Shown here piece by piece: positions 47,120 through 56,087 of a DNA stretch of 64,000 bases; position 1 is the stretch's first letter; each line of letters begins with the position of its first letter. The stretch lies in the IMG/VR virus record IMGVR_UViG_3300050016_000168, positions 1 to 64,000 of that record. One strand, 5' to 3'. Source of the DNA: a virus. The position numbers were made by a program, and so were the translations under genes. Below the pieces are notes generated by a model. It had not been told where the DNA came from. It saw nothing but the letters and a program-made list of their open reading frames with translations, and did no database searches.

Positions 47120-50100
47120 TGGGCACCACGGTTAAAGACCTGAAGCGAAAGTCGAAGACGATCAAGTCCACTCCCGTGCTCCGTGCGACCAGAACTCCAC
47201 TGGCTCTGCGGACACCCGAGCGGCCAATCCCGGTCTCAATTGTCCGCCAGCCTTACCAGCGCCGGCGCAAGTACAACGCCGAGTACATGGTCAAGGCGGT
47301 CAAGGTTGCACTGCGACCTGACGAGCTGATCCACATACCTCAGAGAGACCGCGAGATGGTCAAGGCGGCAGCTGACAAGATCTCACGCGGAGCTTCAATC
47401 GCATCTCTTGGTGGCCGGGGGGGAGGTCCAAGCGGACGCACACCGGGGCCACCGATGCCGGTCTCGGTGACTCAACTGGCGCAGGAGGCAGCGCGCGCGT
47501 TGCGTCCGTCCTCTGGCACCACACCAGCTGACATCGAGGTCGCACTCCGTAGACAGGGAATTGACTGGGTTGAGCCATTCGCTCCCGGTCGACCTCTCAC
47601 GCCCTACTACGGATACAGCCGACGAATGCGGCAAATGGACTACAAGGTCGGTCGAAACATCACAACCGACACCAGGCCAGATCGTTTGCCATTCTCATTG
47701 CTCAAACAGCTCAACGAGGGCTACGACATCGCGTCGATCTGCATCCGCCACATCATCAGCGACATGCGGGCCATGAAGCTCGGCTTCGGCCCCATGGACG
47801 ATTACGACGGTGAAGTCTCGAAGGACATCCTGGAAGCAAAAAAGTTCCTCCGTAAACCTGACGGCAACCGGCCATTCCCGATCTGGCTGGCGCAGTGGAT
47901 GATGGACATTCTCCGCTATGACGCCGGATGTCTTTATCGAGAGCGCAATGCCGCCGGCAAGCTGGTCGCCCTCAAGGTCGTCGAAGGCACCATCGTTGCT
48001 CCGATCGTCGACTACTACGGTGATCGGCCAATCCCACCAGCGCCATTCCTGCAGCAGTTCGTGAATGGCATTCCGTGGGACTGGGCGACCACTGACGACG
48101 TCATCTACGAACCGCACTGGCCGCTGCCCGAGAGTCCATATGGCGTTGCACCGGCGGAGACCATCGTGCTCAATGCCAACACCGACGTCCGCTTGCAGCT
48201 CTTCTTCCTCCAATTCTTCACCGCTGGGGTGGTTCCAGAGATGCTGCTTGAGGCGCCAGCAGAGATGACTGACCCGGACGCGATCTCCGAGCTGCAGGAG
48301 GACTGGGACAACTTCTACGAATCCAACCAGACCGGACGTCATGGGGCCCACTGGGTGCCTGCGGGGACCAAACCCTGGCCCTACAAACCGACGGTGTTCG
48401 ATCCCAACTTGTCCAAGTACGTGATGATGCGGTCGGTTGCCGCCTTCGGTCTCATGCCTCAGGATCTGGGATTCACCGAGTGCTATTCCGAGGATACCGA
48501 GTGCTTGACCGCCTCCGGTTGGAGGCAGTACCACGAGCTGAGCCGGGATGATCAGATCGCCACCTACAACCCTGAGACCCAACAGATCGAGTACCACTGT
48601 CCGATCTCGATCCACATTCATCAGCACAAGGGTGAGATGGTCCGTTTCAAGAGTCGCAGTGTCGATGTCATGGTTACGCCGCACCACCGGATGTGGGCTT
48701 GGAAGCAGACCCAGGACAGGACGCCACAGAACCGTCCCTGGGACTTCATCGAAGCTCAGGATTTGGCTTCCGCCTCGAGATTCGGATTCGTCAACATCAC
48801 CGAAGGACGCGACCATCAGCTCTGCCACGACCACGTTTCGCGTGAGACGTATGACGGAGTGGTATGGTGCCTCGAAGTTCCGCATCACCTGTTCGTAACC
48901 CGGCGCAATGGAGTAATCGCAGTCCACGGCAACACTGTCAACCGCTCGACTGCAGACGCTTTGGCAGATACACAGTTCAGGATTTCCACGCTGCCCAACA
49001 CCGAGATCTACGAAGCGATCATCAACATGGTCATTCAGGACGACCTCGGTCTGCCCGTGGAGGTCCATTTCGACACCGGGCGGGAGAAGAAGGATCGACT
49101 GATGGAGGCTCAGGCCCACCAGATCTATGTCGCTATGGGCTCGGAGTCTCCGGACGAGGTGCGGGATGAAATCCTCGGTCTGCCTGTGGACAACGACAAC
49201 CGGCTCCCCCGCTTCTACGACTCAGACCGATTGGGTCCTGTGCCCCTGGCCTGGATCATGGCCGTCTCTGGAACCATCGATCCGAGCACCCTGTCTCCGT
49301 TCGGGGTGATCCCGCCATTGCCATTCGTCCCCATCATCGGCCAGAAGGAGCCATCCGGTCCGGCGGAGCCAGACGGATCTCCGTCCAGCGGAAGCTCTAC
49401 ACCAAAGAAACCAAAGCCGAAAGCGGCAGCAGCTGCAACCCCCACAGCACCGCTGCCCGTCCTCCCCACCGGTACCAAAATCCCGCCCGAGACGGCGGTC
49501 AGTCAGCCTGGCCAACACGCTAAGGATTCGCACGAGCAGGTGGGCGACATGCACACCGATCCGGAGGGGCGAATTGATCAAGACGGTCATGCCGATGTGC
49601 CGACAGTCAAGCTCCGTGGTGCCGCTGCGCGCAACGAGTACCGCGTCGACGCCGGCCAATTTAATGCTCCTCCAGCCGGTACGACCGAAGGATCTCGAGG
49701 CCCGCGGCTGCCGCAGGGATCATCGGCACCGAAGCGGACATCTCCTCCACGGCGCTCTGCGAATGGCAACGCTCTGAAGGAAGGCGGAATCACATCTGGG
49801 ACAGCGCTGGCAGGCATCGATGGCCCAAGCACCGATGACGAAGACGATGACGTAATCCTGCTGTCGCAGGAAGCTCGTAAGGAACTGCTCCGCTGGCGTG
49901 ATGTCGCGCGCAAGAAGGCTAAGGACAAGAAGAAGCAGCGCTACTTCGAGTCCGGCATTATCCCTCAGGAAGTCTCCACCCGGCTGCACATGGCGTTGGC
50001 CCAAGCGCAGAACCGAGAGGATGTGGACAAGGTCTTCGAGGCCGCCATGGATCCTCGGCCGACAAACGCCAAGCCGGAGCCACTAGACGTACATAAGATC

Positions 50101-50550
50101 AACGGTGTGGCCATACGCGCTGGCAATACCGGCCGCGTCCTCATGCTCCAGCGCGCGATGGTGCAAGGCGATCCCGCAGCTGGCCAGTGGGAGTTCCCCG
50201 GTGGACACAAGGGCTACGAAGAGACCGACCAGGAAGCGGGCTATCGAGAGTGGCAGGAGGAGACCGGCATCTTCTTTCCCAAGAAGGCGCAGCTCTTCTC
50301 TAGGTGGGAAAGCTTCAACGGACGCTACATCGGTTGGGTATACGAAGTGCCGACCGAGGATGATGTTCACATCGACGGTCGTGAGGATGTGAAGAACCCG
50401 GACGGCGACACGTTTGAAGCGGTGGCGTGGTTCGATCCGCGCGACCTCGCCAACCACCCGGGGATCCGTCCTGAGTTGAAAGCGGACATCGCTGCGGTAC
50501 AGTCAGCATTGACCTGGCCGCGGAAGAAGAATGAACTGGGACAGGAGTAA
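47119..50550 (+). CDS. Portal protein with internal mini-intein and C-terminal Nudix domain
   Basis: 1143 residues from GTG 47119, which overlaps the preceding stop. Portal extein features: 'RPIPPAPFLQ', 'TDDVIYEPHWP' and, once the intein is removed, 'LGFTE' joined to 'TVNRSTADALADTQFRI', a typical siphovirus portal segment. Residues 455-605 are the intein. Residues about 820-960 are low-complexity and then helical. Residues about 985-1130 are a Nudix hydrolase with a perfect box G-x5-E-x7-R-E-W-Q-E-E-T-G-I at about 1029-1051. The mature portal would be about 992 residues. Confidence 0.88.
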   Translation: MGTTVKDLKRKSKTIKSTPVLRATRTPLALRTPERPIPVSIVRQPYQRRRKYNAEYMVKAVKVALRPDELIHIPQRDREMVKAAADKISRGASIASLGGRGGGPSGRTPGPPMPVSVTQLAQEAARALRPSSGTTPADIEVALRRQGIDWVEPFAPGRPLTPYYGYSRRMRQMDYKVGRNITTDTRPDRLPFSLLKQLNEGYDIASICIRHIISDMRAMKLGFGPMDDYDGEVSKDILEAKKFLRKPDGNRPFPIWLAQWMMDILRYDAGCLYRERNAAGKLVALKVVEGTIVAPIVDYYGDRPIPPAPFLQQFVNGIPWDWATTDDVIYEPHWPLPESPYGVAPAETIVLNANTDVRLQLFFLQFFTAGVVPEMLLEAPAEMTDPDAISELQEDWDNFYESNQTGRHGAHWVPAGTKPWPYKPTVFDPNLSKYVMMRSVAAFGLMPQDLGFTECYSEDTECLTASGWRQYHELSRDDQIATYNPETQQIEYHCPISIHIHQHKGEMVRFKSRSVDVMVTPHHRMWAWKQTQDRTPQNRPWDFIEAQDLASASRFGFVNITEGRDHQLCHDHVSRETYDGVVWCLEVPHHLFVTRRNGVIAVHGNTVNRSTADALADTQFRISTLPNTEIYEAIINMVIQDDLGLPVEVHFDTGREKKDRLMEAQAHQIYVAMGSESPDEVRDEILGLPVDNDNRLPRFYDSDRLGPVPLAWIMAVSGTIDPSTLSPFGVIPPLPFVPIIGQKEPSGPAEPDGSPSSGSSTPKKPKPKAAAAATPTAPLPVLPTGTKIPPETAVSQPGQHAKDSHEQVGDMHTDPEGRIDQDGHADVPTVKLRGAAARNEYRVDAGQFNAPPAGTTEGSRGPRLPQGSSAPKRTSPPRRSANGNALKEGGITSGTALAGIDGPSTDDEDDDVILLSQEARKELLRWRDVARKKAKDKKKQRYFESGIIPQEVSTRLHMALAQAQNREDVDKVFEAAMDPRPTNAKPEPLDVHKINGVAIRAGNTGRVLMLQRAMVQGDPAAGQWEFPGGHKGYEETDQEAGYREWQEETGIFFPKKAQLFSRWESFNGRYIGWVYEVPTEDDVHIDGREDVKNPDGDTFEAVAWFDPRDLANHPGIRPELKADIAAVQSALTWPRKKNELGQE
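48481..48933 (+). other. Mini-intein in the portal protein
   Basis: The 151-residue insert begins at a cysteine ('CYSEDTECLTASGW', block A) and has a block B 'VTPHHRM' and a block F 'VWCLEVPHHLFV'. It ends '...NGVIAVHGN' before Thr (+1 nucleophile). Length and motifs fit a Hint domain without homing endonuclease. The penultimate residue is Gly instead of the usual His. Confidence 0.88.
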
Positions 50551-50559
50551 GAGGTACTT

Positions 50560-50793
50560 ATGGCAACGAAAGAGGCTATCGACAATCAGTCAGCAAAACA
50601 GCGCGCAGCTGACAAGGTAACGACCGGGCAGACAGCGTCAGGCCACAATGTGTCGACGGCATTCGACAGCGTCGACAATGCGACCACGGTTGGTGCAGCT
50701 GGAGGGGCGTCGGCACTGCCGGCCACTCCGGTTGGCTACACCATGATCACCATTGGTGGCGTCCTCTTCAAGATGGCGTACTACAACCCCTGA
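50560..50793 (+). CDS. 77-residue protein, possible head-associated
   Basis: ATG 50560 after GAGGTACTT. The N-terminus is polar and Ala/Thr/Ser-rich; the end 'PVGYTMITIGGVLFKMAYYN' is beta-like. Located between portal and head genes. Unknown. Confidence 0.55.
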   Translation: MATKEAIDNQSAKQRAADKVTTGQTASGHNVSTAFDSVDNATTVGAAGGASALPATPVGYTMITIGGVLFKMAYYNP

Positions 50794-51299
50794 TTCAGAT
50801 CTACGTTCCCTGGACGAAGATTGCTCGTGAGACGGAAGAAGCTCTTCGCGGAGTAGTCCACACCAGAGTTCCGATGCGGAGTCCAAGCGACTACTCAAGC
50901 CTTTTTCGAGCTTTGGTCGATCTTGGTAATGACTTTGCAATCATCGAGCACGACATAGCCATCCATCGGGACGTCATGCCGCAGCTCGAAAGCTGTCTAA
51001 ACCCATGGTGCGTGTTTCCATTTTCGGGCGGCCACGAACTGTTCTACGAAGGCCTCGGCTGCGCTCGGTTCAGAGTCAAATCGTTGCTCTCGATCATCCC
51101 CGACTTCAGTGCCAGGATCGGAGACTGTCGGTGGAGCGACCTCGATACAAGAGTAGGAACGATCCTCAAGGAGGCAGGTGTTCAATTTCACACCCACTTG
51201 CCTCCAGTGCTTCATTTCCATCACTGGGAGGTGCCATCCGGACATCTGCCGGGATGTAAATGTCCGACCTGTACGTGGGTCAGAGGTGTGCATCCTTAG
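50793..51299 (+). CDS. Glycosyltransferase-like protein with non-standard start
   Basis: The frame is protein-like from the codon at 50793 (ATT, overlapping the previous TGA) or CTG 50790, while the first ATG is only at 50874. 'IQIYVPWTKIARETEEAL', 'FAIIEHDIAIH', 'CVFPFSGGHELFYEGLGCARF' and 'CRWSDLDTRVG' resemble small GT-A-type phage proteins with an acidic 'EHD' site. The C-terminus has 'CKCPTCTW'. It could modify virion or host glycans. Both start and family are uncertain. Confidence 0.5.
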   Translation: MQIYVPWTKIARETEEALRGVVHTRVPMRSPSDYSSLFRALVDLGNDFAIIEHDIAIHRDVMPQLESCLNPWCVFPFSGGHELFYEGLGCARFRVKSLLSIIPDFSARIGDCRWSDLDTRVGTILKEAGVQFHTHLPPVLHFHHWEVPSGHLPGCKCPTCTWVRGVHP

Positions 51300-51364
51300 T
51301 GATCACGTGCTTGAACGAGGGGTAAGATGCTGATCGTCATCGCAATATCTAGGAGGGAGAATCG

Positions 51365-51721
51365 GTGAACCTCTTCCAGCAAGCGTCAACCGGACTTACT
51401 GCCAACGGGTCATCGGCACCGATCAATGTCCCGGCGTCCATCCGACGTCTCGAGTTCGACCTCAACATCTCGGCTCTGGCCGGCACCTCGCCGACCATCA
51501 CGATTTTCGTTGAGGGTCTGGACGACGAAGGTGTTTGGTATTCGCTCTACGCTCCCACCGTGATCAGCACGGTGGTCGACACGCCGCAGAGCATCGGCCC
51601 CGGGATGCAGTCCAACACCGTCATCCCCGATACCATTCGGGTGCGCTGGGTGATCGGCGGATCCGCCGGCCAGACGGTCACCTGCACCATGTCTCTGATT
51701 GGACAGCCAGAAGGGCAATAG
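51365..51721 (+). CDS. Head decoration / virion-associated beta protein
   Basis: 118 residues, GTG 51365 after AGGAGGGAGAATCG. All-beta: 'RLEFDLNISALAGTSPTITI', 'DDEGVWYSLYAPTVIS', 'VTCTMSLIGQ'. This resembles short phage capsid-decoration or head-fibre domains encoded near portal and protease genes. The role is inferred. Confidence 0.55.
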   Translation: MNLFQQASTGLTANGSSAPINVPASIRRLEFDLNISALAGTSPTITIFVEGLDDEGVWYSLYAPTVISTVVDTPQSIGPGMQSNTVIPDTIRVRWVIGGSAGQTVTCTMSLIGQPEGQ

Positions 51722-51723
51722 GC

Positions 51724-51747
51724 GTGTGCTGGAGTTGCTCATGCGGG
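51724..51747 (+). pseudogene. Eight-codon 5' remnant of the XkdF-like gene
   Basis: GTG 51724, just after the previous stop, opens 'MCWSCSCG', nearly the same as the start of the real gene downstream ('MCWTCGC', 52265). It ends exactly where the stop codon of the inserted Endo VII gene (opposite strand) begins. Confidence 0.6.
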
Positions 51748-52245
51748 TCAGAATCTCTTGAGATATCTGAGGGCTGCTTTGAGCAACACAATGGAGTCAT
51801 GAAGTTGTCCGATTCCTGCGTTGCAATTGGAACAAAGCAACCCCCGACGCTTTCCAGTCAAATGATCGTGGTCAACAGCAAGAAGTCTTCCGTTAGGAGG
51901 GTTCAAGCAAATCGCACAGACGCCGTCCTGGCGGTCCAGCATCGCTTCGTATTCTTCGACAGTCATGTCGAATTTCCGTTTCAACTCTCCCTTCCGGAAT
52001 ACGGCCGGACTTCGCTTTCGATAGTCGCGGTAGTACTGACGGGAGTGTTCAAGCTGCTCCGATGTACGATTTCGTTTGTACTCTCGGTGGCGCGCGTTGT
52101 CGCACAAGCGACAGTAAGCTCCGTGTCCCGTACCACCACGTTCTGGTTGAGGCTTTCCAAATTCCGACAGTGGCTTCCTCTTGCCGCACCTAGGACAGCG
52201 TTTATTTTTTGCTTCCAGGTCGGTGGCCGTACGTTGGAAGACCAT
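51748..52245 (-). CDS. Endo VII-type HNH endonuclease, probable mobile gene
   Basis: 165 residues, the only nuclease on the minus strand in the head region. N-terminal zinc pair 'CPRCGKRKPLSEFG' and 'YCRLCDNARHREYK', then 'GVCAICLNPPNGRLLAVDHD', 'HLTGKRRGLLCSNCNAGIG' and 'DSIVLLKAALRYL'. This is the recombination endonuclease VII-like family, often free-standing homing endonucleases. It lies within the start of the XkdF-like gene. Confidence 0.85.
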   Translation of the reverse strand: MVFQRTATDLEAKNKRCPRCGKRKPLSEFGKPQPERGGTGHGAYCRLCDNARHREYKRNRTSEQLEHSRQYYRDYRKRSPAVFRKGELKRKFDMTVEEYEAMLDRQDGVCAICLNPPNGRLLAVDHDHLTGKRRGLLCSNCNAGIGQLHDSIVLLKAALRYLKRF

Positions 52246-52264
52246 ATGAGGATCTTACTATAAA

Positions 52265-52924
52265 TTGTGTTGGACTTGCGGCTGTATGATTCCCTCCGAT
52301 CCTCATGGTGATCTCAGAAACATCATTACTATGCAACTCGATGCGGCGACCAAGACGGATGCCTTCCAGTCGAAGAACCACGACCAGGGAGTGCCGCAGG
52401 CAGTAGCCAACATTACCAAGACGCTCTCGCTTTACCGCGGGCGCTCCGCCGGCGTGTACCCATTCAACGCCATGAAGGAGTTGGGTGCGGAAGTTGCTCT
52501 CAAGGCGGTGGCTGAACAGTCGGAGCGGCAGTACACTCTCGCTCTCGCTTACCCAGCCAATCGAGCCGATCGTTCTGTGGCGGCTGACGGATTCCGCGAC
52601 TTCGCTCCCGCCGACGTGCTCGAAAATGCGGCTTGGGGCTATCTCAAGAAGGGGGCGAGAGTTGGTCTTCTCCACCGCAAGGGAACTGAGGGTAGTGGTG
52701 TAGTTGTCGAGTCGTACATCTATCGCGGACCGGACTGGGAAGTTGTAACGCCCAGCGGCGAAAAGACGATGATCAAGTCCGGCGATTGGCTACTCGGTAC
52801 TATTTGGGACAACCTAGCATGGAGAGCAATCAAGTCGGGAAAGCTGACAGGAATGTCCCCACAGGCTAAAGTCAGACGTCGTATTCCCAGTGCAGAAGCT
52901 CTGGCTGGGTTGAGGAGAGACTGA
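52265..52924 (+). CDS. XkdF-like putative prohead protease
   Basis: 219 residues from TTG 52265. The N-terminal 'MCWTCGCMIPSDPHGDLRNI' is an actinophage motif. The C-terminal half has 'GVVVESYIYRGPDWEVV' and 'IKSGDWLLGTIWDNLAWRAI' then 'GKLTGMSPQAKV', as in XkdF-type proteins. XkdF-like domains are thought to be maturation peptidases. The start codon looks rebuilt after insertion of the Endo VII gene, and the ribosome site is weak (GAGGA 12 bases up). Confidence 0.7.
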   Translation: MCWTCGCMIPSDPHGDLRNIITMQLDAATKTDAFQSKNHDQGVPQAVANITKTLSLYRGRSAGVYPFNAMKELGAEVALKAVAEQSERQYTLALAYPANRADRSVAADGFRDFAPADVLENAAWGYLKKGARVGLLHRKGTEGSGVVVESYIYRGPDWEVVTPSGEKTMIKSGDWLLGTIWDNLAWRAIKSGKLTGMSPQAKVRRRIPSAEALAGLRRD

Positions 52925-52925
52925 T

Positions 52926-54518
52926 ATGGCGGTCGAGATAACAGAATTCGTCGAGATCGATCCAGACAGCGTTCACGCGGTTTACAAGGCCGCCAACGGC
53001 ACCTCCTTCCTCATGATCAAGCAGGTCGGCGATGACGATGCCGACGATAAACCGGAAGAGGACGAGGAGCCGGACGAGACGGGCAAGGCGACCAAGGAGC
53101 TGTTGTTCTGTGGCGACCCTGGTTGCGAGGTCTGTATCGGCCGCGCCGCAAAGGGCAAGCTCAAGATGTCAGAGCGACGGCAAATGCCGAAAGCTGACTT
53201 CGCCGTTCCCGACAAGGCTCCCGAGTCGGGGTCCTATCCAGTCAACGATCGCGCCCACGCGCGCAGCGCCCTCTCTCTCGTCTCCCAGCACGGGACACCT
53301 GAGGAGAAGGCGGCTGTCCGCCGCAAGGTGGCTTCTAAGTACCCCGACATCGGTCAGGGGAAGAAGCAAAAGAAGCAGCTGAGGAAGGCGCTCAAGGAGG
53401 TGCCTGCGCAGCAGACGGTCGAGCAGTCCTTCCACGGCATGGTCCCCGCGACCGATGCTCAGATGGAGCAGACCAAGAAGAACCAGCGTAGCCAGGCGCG
53501 TGGTGCTGGCGGCACATCGGACAGGCCGAGTGGGCAGCCCAAGTTCCCGGATGTAGGCACCATCCCTCAGAAAGACACCGGCTACGGTCGCACTGCCTCG
53601 AGCCAGCCGTCCATCACCACTGACACTCAGGGCGCGGAACGGCAGACCGAGGAAGAGGCACGGCAAAACGCATCCAAAGAGGCTGCGAATCCAGACAGCG
53701 GCATGGAGCACGATATGCACACCGGGCTCGGTGACGCCAATCCCGAAGACGTGCCGCGAGTTGCTGGAACCGCAACTGAGGAGGCGCAGTCACAGACCCG
53801 AGCCAACGTGCGTGAGGCGAAGAAGGGGTTCAAGTTCAAGGTCAAGAAGACCGGAAAGAAGAAGCGGAAGAAAGGCACACCCCACGAAATGAGCGGTGCG
53901 CTGAAACAATCGGATACGCAGAGGGTAGTATCGTGGCCACACGCCACAAAGGAGCTGGACAACATGAACGGTGCCGAGTTCGCGGAGACCCTGATCGCTA
54001 CGTTGGACGCCCGCGATGCTCGGAAGGCCGAGGAGCGGAAGGCCAAGAAGACAGCTCGCAAGGAAAAGGCCAAGAAGGCTGAGAAGAAGGCTCGCAAGGC
54101 CGGAGCGACGACCGCGGGGAACGAAGAGGCCGCTCGATCAGCGGCGAAGTCGATGACCCCCGAGCTGCTCGTCGAAGGTGTTGCGTCCAAGGTTTCGGAG
54201 GCGTTCAAGACGGCGCTCAAGCCGCTCGTGGACGACATCGAGAACCTGAAGAACCAGCCGGCTCGTCCTCGCCTCGCGGTCAGCAACCTCGCTGGCCAAC
54301 AGCCGGTCATGCGTGACCAGGCCAAGAAGGGCGAAAGCCCGATGGACCAACTGGCCCCGCTCGAGGAGATGTTCAAGTCCGAACGGGACCCATACAAGAA
54401 AGAAAAGCTCGGCAACGAACTGACCAAGGCGAGATTGGTGATCCGGGAGCGCATCGCTCACGGGGTGCCCGTCTCAGGAGCGGACGCGGAAGCGCTCGCC
54501 GCTGCGGTCGCCCGCTAG
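52926..54518 (+). CDS. Putative scaffold/prohead protein
   Basis: 530 residues. Residues about 88-145 include 'KADFAVPDKAP', 'YPVNDRAHARSALSLVSQHG' and 'TPEEKAAVRRKVASKYPD', a small conserved domain frequent in phage prohead genes. The middle is low-complexity and Lys/Gln-rich. The C-terminal third is a long charged coiled coil ('KKTARKEKAKKAEKKARKAG'). This suits a scaffold cleaved after capsid assembly. It lies directly between protease and capsid genes. Confidence 0.6.
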   Translation: MAVEITEFVEIDPDSVHAVYKAANGTSFLMIKQVGDDDADDKPEEDEEPDETGKATKELLFCGDPGCEVCIGRAAKGKLKMSERRQMPKADFAVPDKAPESGSYPVNDRAHARSALSLVSQHGTPEEKAAVRRKVASKYPDIGQGKKQKKQLRKALKEVPAQQTVEQSFHGMVPATDAQMEQTKKNQRSQARGAGGTSDRPSGQPKFPDVGTIPQKDTGYGRTASSQPSITTDTQGAERQTEEEARQNASKEAANPDSGMEHDMHTGLGDANPEDVPRVAGTATEEAQSQTRANVREAKKGFKFKVKKTGKKKRKKGTPHEMSGALKQSDTQRVVSWPHATKELDNMNGAEFAETLIATLDARDARKAEERKAKKTARKEKAKKAEKKARKAGATTAGNEEAARSAAKSMTPELLVEGVASKVSEAFKTALKPLVDDIENLKNQPARPRLAVSNLAGQQPVMRDQAKKGESPMDQLAPLEEMFKSERDPYKKEKLGNELTKARLVIRERIAHGVPVSGADAEALAAAVAR

Positions 54519-54545
54519 CCGAACCACCACAAGGAGAAAATAGAC

Positions 54546-56063
54546 ATGTCTTGGGGAGCCGATACCCTCGGCGTCTCGAACGACACGTTCGAGATGATCA
54601 AGGCGGCGACCAGCGGCATCGTGACCGGTACCGATCTTGCCGGCATCGATCTTCAGCCGCTCGTTTCGCTTGTCCCGACCGACACTCCGTTCTTCAACTC
54701 GACGCCGCGCGTCGGGGCGAAGCAGGGCGCGCTGTTCGCCTATTGGCAGGCGCTGCTCAACGTCAACAACCAGCAGGTTGACGTCGGCGTTCCGTTCGAC
54801 CAGGCAGCTGGACTGGTTCAGATCGCGAACCAGTACATCTTCTCGCCGTTCGTCCCGCTCGGCCTGGGCGGCACCGTCACGCAGGACGCTCTTGCTCAGG
54901 CGCAGGGCTACGCCGACGCGCTGGCAGTGGCCACGCTCGAGACGATCAAGCAGGTGCTGATCGGCCTCGACATCCACCAGATCGGAGCGCAGAGCTTCGC
55001 TCTGCCCACCGTCGGGACCATCTCGCTGACCACGTCAACGGCAGGGGGCTCGGTCGCCACGGCGACCACCCTGTTCATCAAGTGCGCAGCTCGTTCCAGC
55101 GTGAACTACTACCGTGGTGGTTCAAACGTAGCTTCGGCTGAGGCGAGCCTCGTCGACGGCGCAGGCAGCACCAACTCCTGGACGGCGACCGTTCCAGCTG
55201 TCAGGGGAGCTGTCGCCTACGATTGGTACGTCTCCAGCACGACCGGCACGGAGAAGTACTACACGACCACAACCGTCAACACCGTGGTGATCACCTCGAT
55301 CCCCGGTTCGACCCAGAACGTTCCCAGCCTCCCCGGCATCTTCAACGCCGGTCTGGCCGGTCCGGCATCGGTGCCGGTGGCAGACGTGTCCTTCCAGACG
55401 TACTGGCAGAACGGTCTGATCGCCTCCATCCTGGGCGATTTCTCGGCCCAGCCGGACGCGCTCGGCGTCTCCGGTGCGGTGGCCAACCTGGTCACCCCGG
55501 GCTCCGGAACCACACAGGGCGCGTACTTCAAGAGCCTCGACGGAGGCAAGCTCCACGTCGCCGGCGCGGCGCTGCTTGAGCTGGACGCGATGAACCAGGC
55601 CATTTACGACACCTACCAGCTGACGGCGACACGTTATCTGATGGGTTCGCAGTCGATCAACGATATCGCCAACGCGGTCTTGAACAACCCGCAGGCGGTG
55701 ACCTGGCTGGTGCCAACGGACTCGGACGGTCGCGCCCGGGTCGTCGCAGGTGGCGCCGTGGCGCTCTACCTGAACAAGACCGTGAACGGCAAGCCGATCA
55801 CGATCGAACTGCAGCCGCACTTGGCCCCAGGGACCATCGTTGCGGTCGTCGACGAGGTGCCATTCCCGGGCGCTAACATCGACCAAGTGTTGTCAGTCGA
55901 AACCCAATACGACTTCTGGCGCTTCGACTACGGCGCAAACCGTGCTGCGGGTGCCACCGGCGGCCCCCGGTACGACTTCGAGATTCGCTCCAAGCAGGCG
56001 TTCCGGAATAAAGCTGCTCCTGTGATGGGGATTATCGCGAACATCGCCCCGGGCACCTCGTAG
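54546..56063 (+). CDS. Major capsid protein with inserted Ig-like domain
   Basis: 505 residues after AAGGAGAAAATAGAC. The N-terminal E-loop region ('GALFAYWQALLNVNNQQ') and C-terminal 'FWRFDYGANRAAGATGG' then 'YDFEIRSKQAF' fit HK97-type actinophage capsid proteins. Residues about 157-255 (Ser/Thr/Gly-rich, 'VAYDWYVSSTTGTEKYY') form an immunoglobulin/fibronectin-like insertion, probably exposed on the capsid surface. Confidence 0.85.
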   Translation: MSWGADTLGVSNDTFEMIKAATSGIVTGTDLAGIDLQPLVSLVPTDTPFFNSTPRVGAKQGALFAYWQALLNVNNQQVDVGVPFDQAAGLVQIANQYIFSPFVPLGLGGTVTQDALAQAQGYADALAVATLETIKQVLIGLDIHQIGAQSFALPTVGTISLTTSTAGGSVATATTLFIKCAARSSVNYYRGGSNVASAEASLVDGAGSTNSWTATVPAVRGAVAYDWYVSSTTGTEKYYTTTTVNTVVITSIPGSTQNVPSLPGIFNAGLAGPASVPVADVSFQTYWQNGLIASILGDFSAQPDALGVSGAVANLVTPGSGTTQGAYFKSLDGGKLHVAGAALLELDAMNQAIYDTYQLTATRYLMGSQSINDIANAVLNNPQAVTWLVPTDSDGRARVVAGGAVALYLNKTVNGKPITIELQPHLAPGTIVAVVDEVPFPGANIDQVLSVETQYDFWRFDYGANRAAGATGGPRYDFEIRSKQAFRNKAAPVMGIIANIAPGTS

Positions 56064-56087
56064 GTCCAGGGCACAGGATGAGCCGAA

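Noticed and set aside
47695-49119. 474-residue open frame on the minus strand
   Set aside because: It lies fully within the portal gene and its intein, with Val/Asp/His-rich composition typical of antisense frames.
53627-54454. 275-residue open frame on the minus strand
   Set aside because: Antisense of the Lys/Ala-rich scaffold coiled coil, giving Phe/Ser/Leu-rich nonsense.
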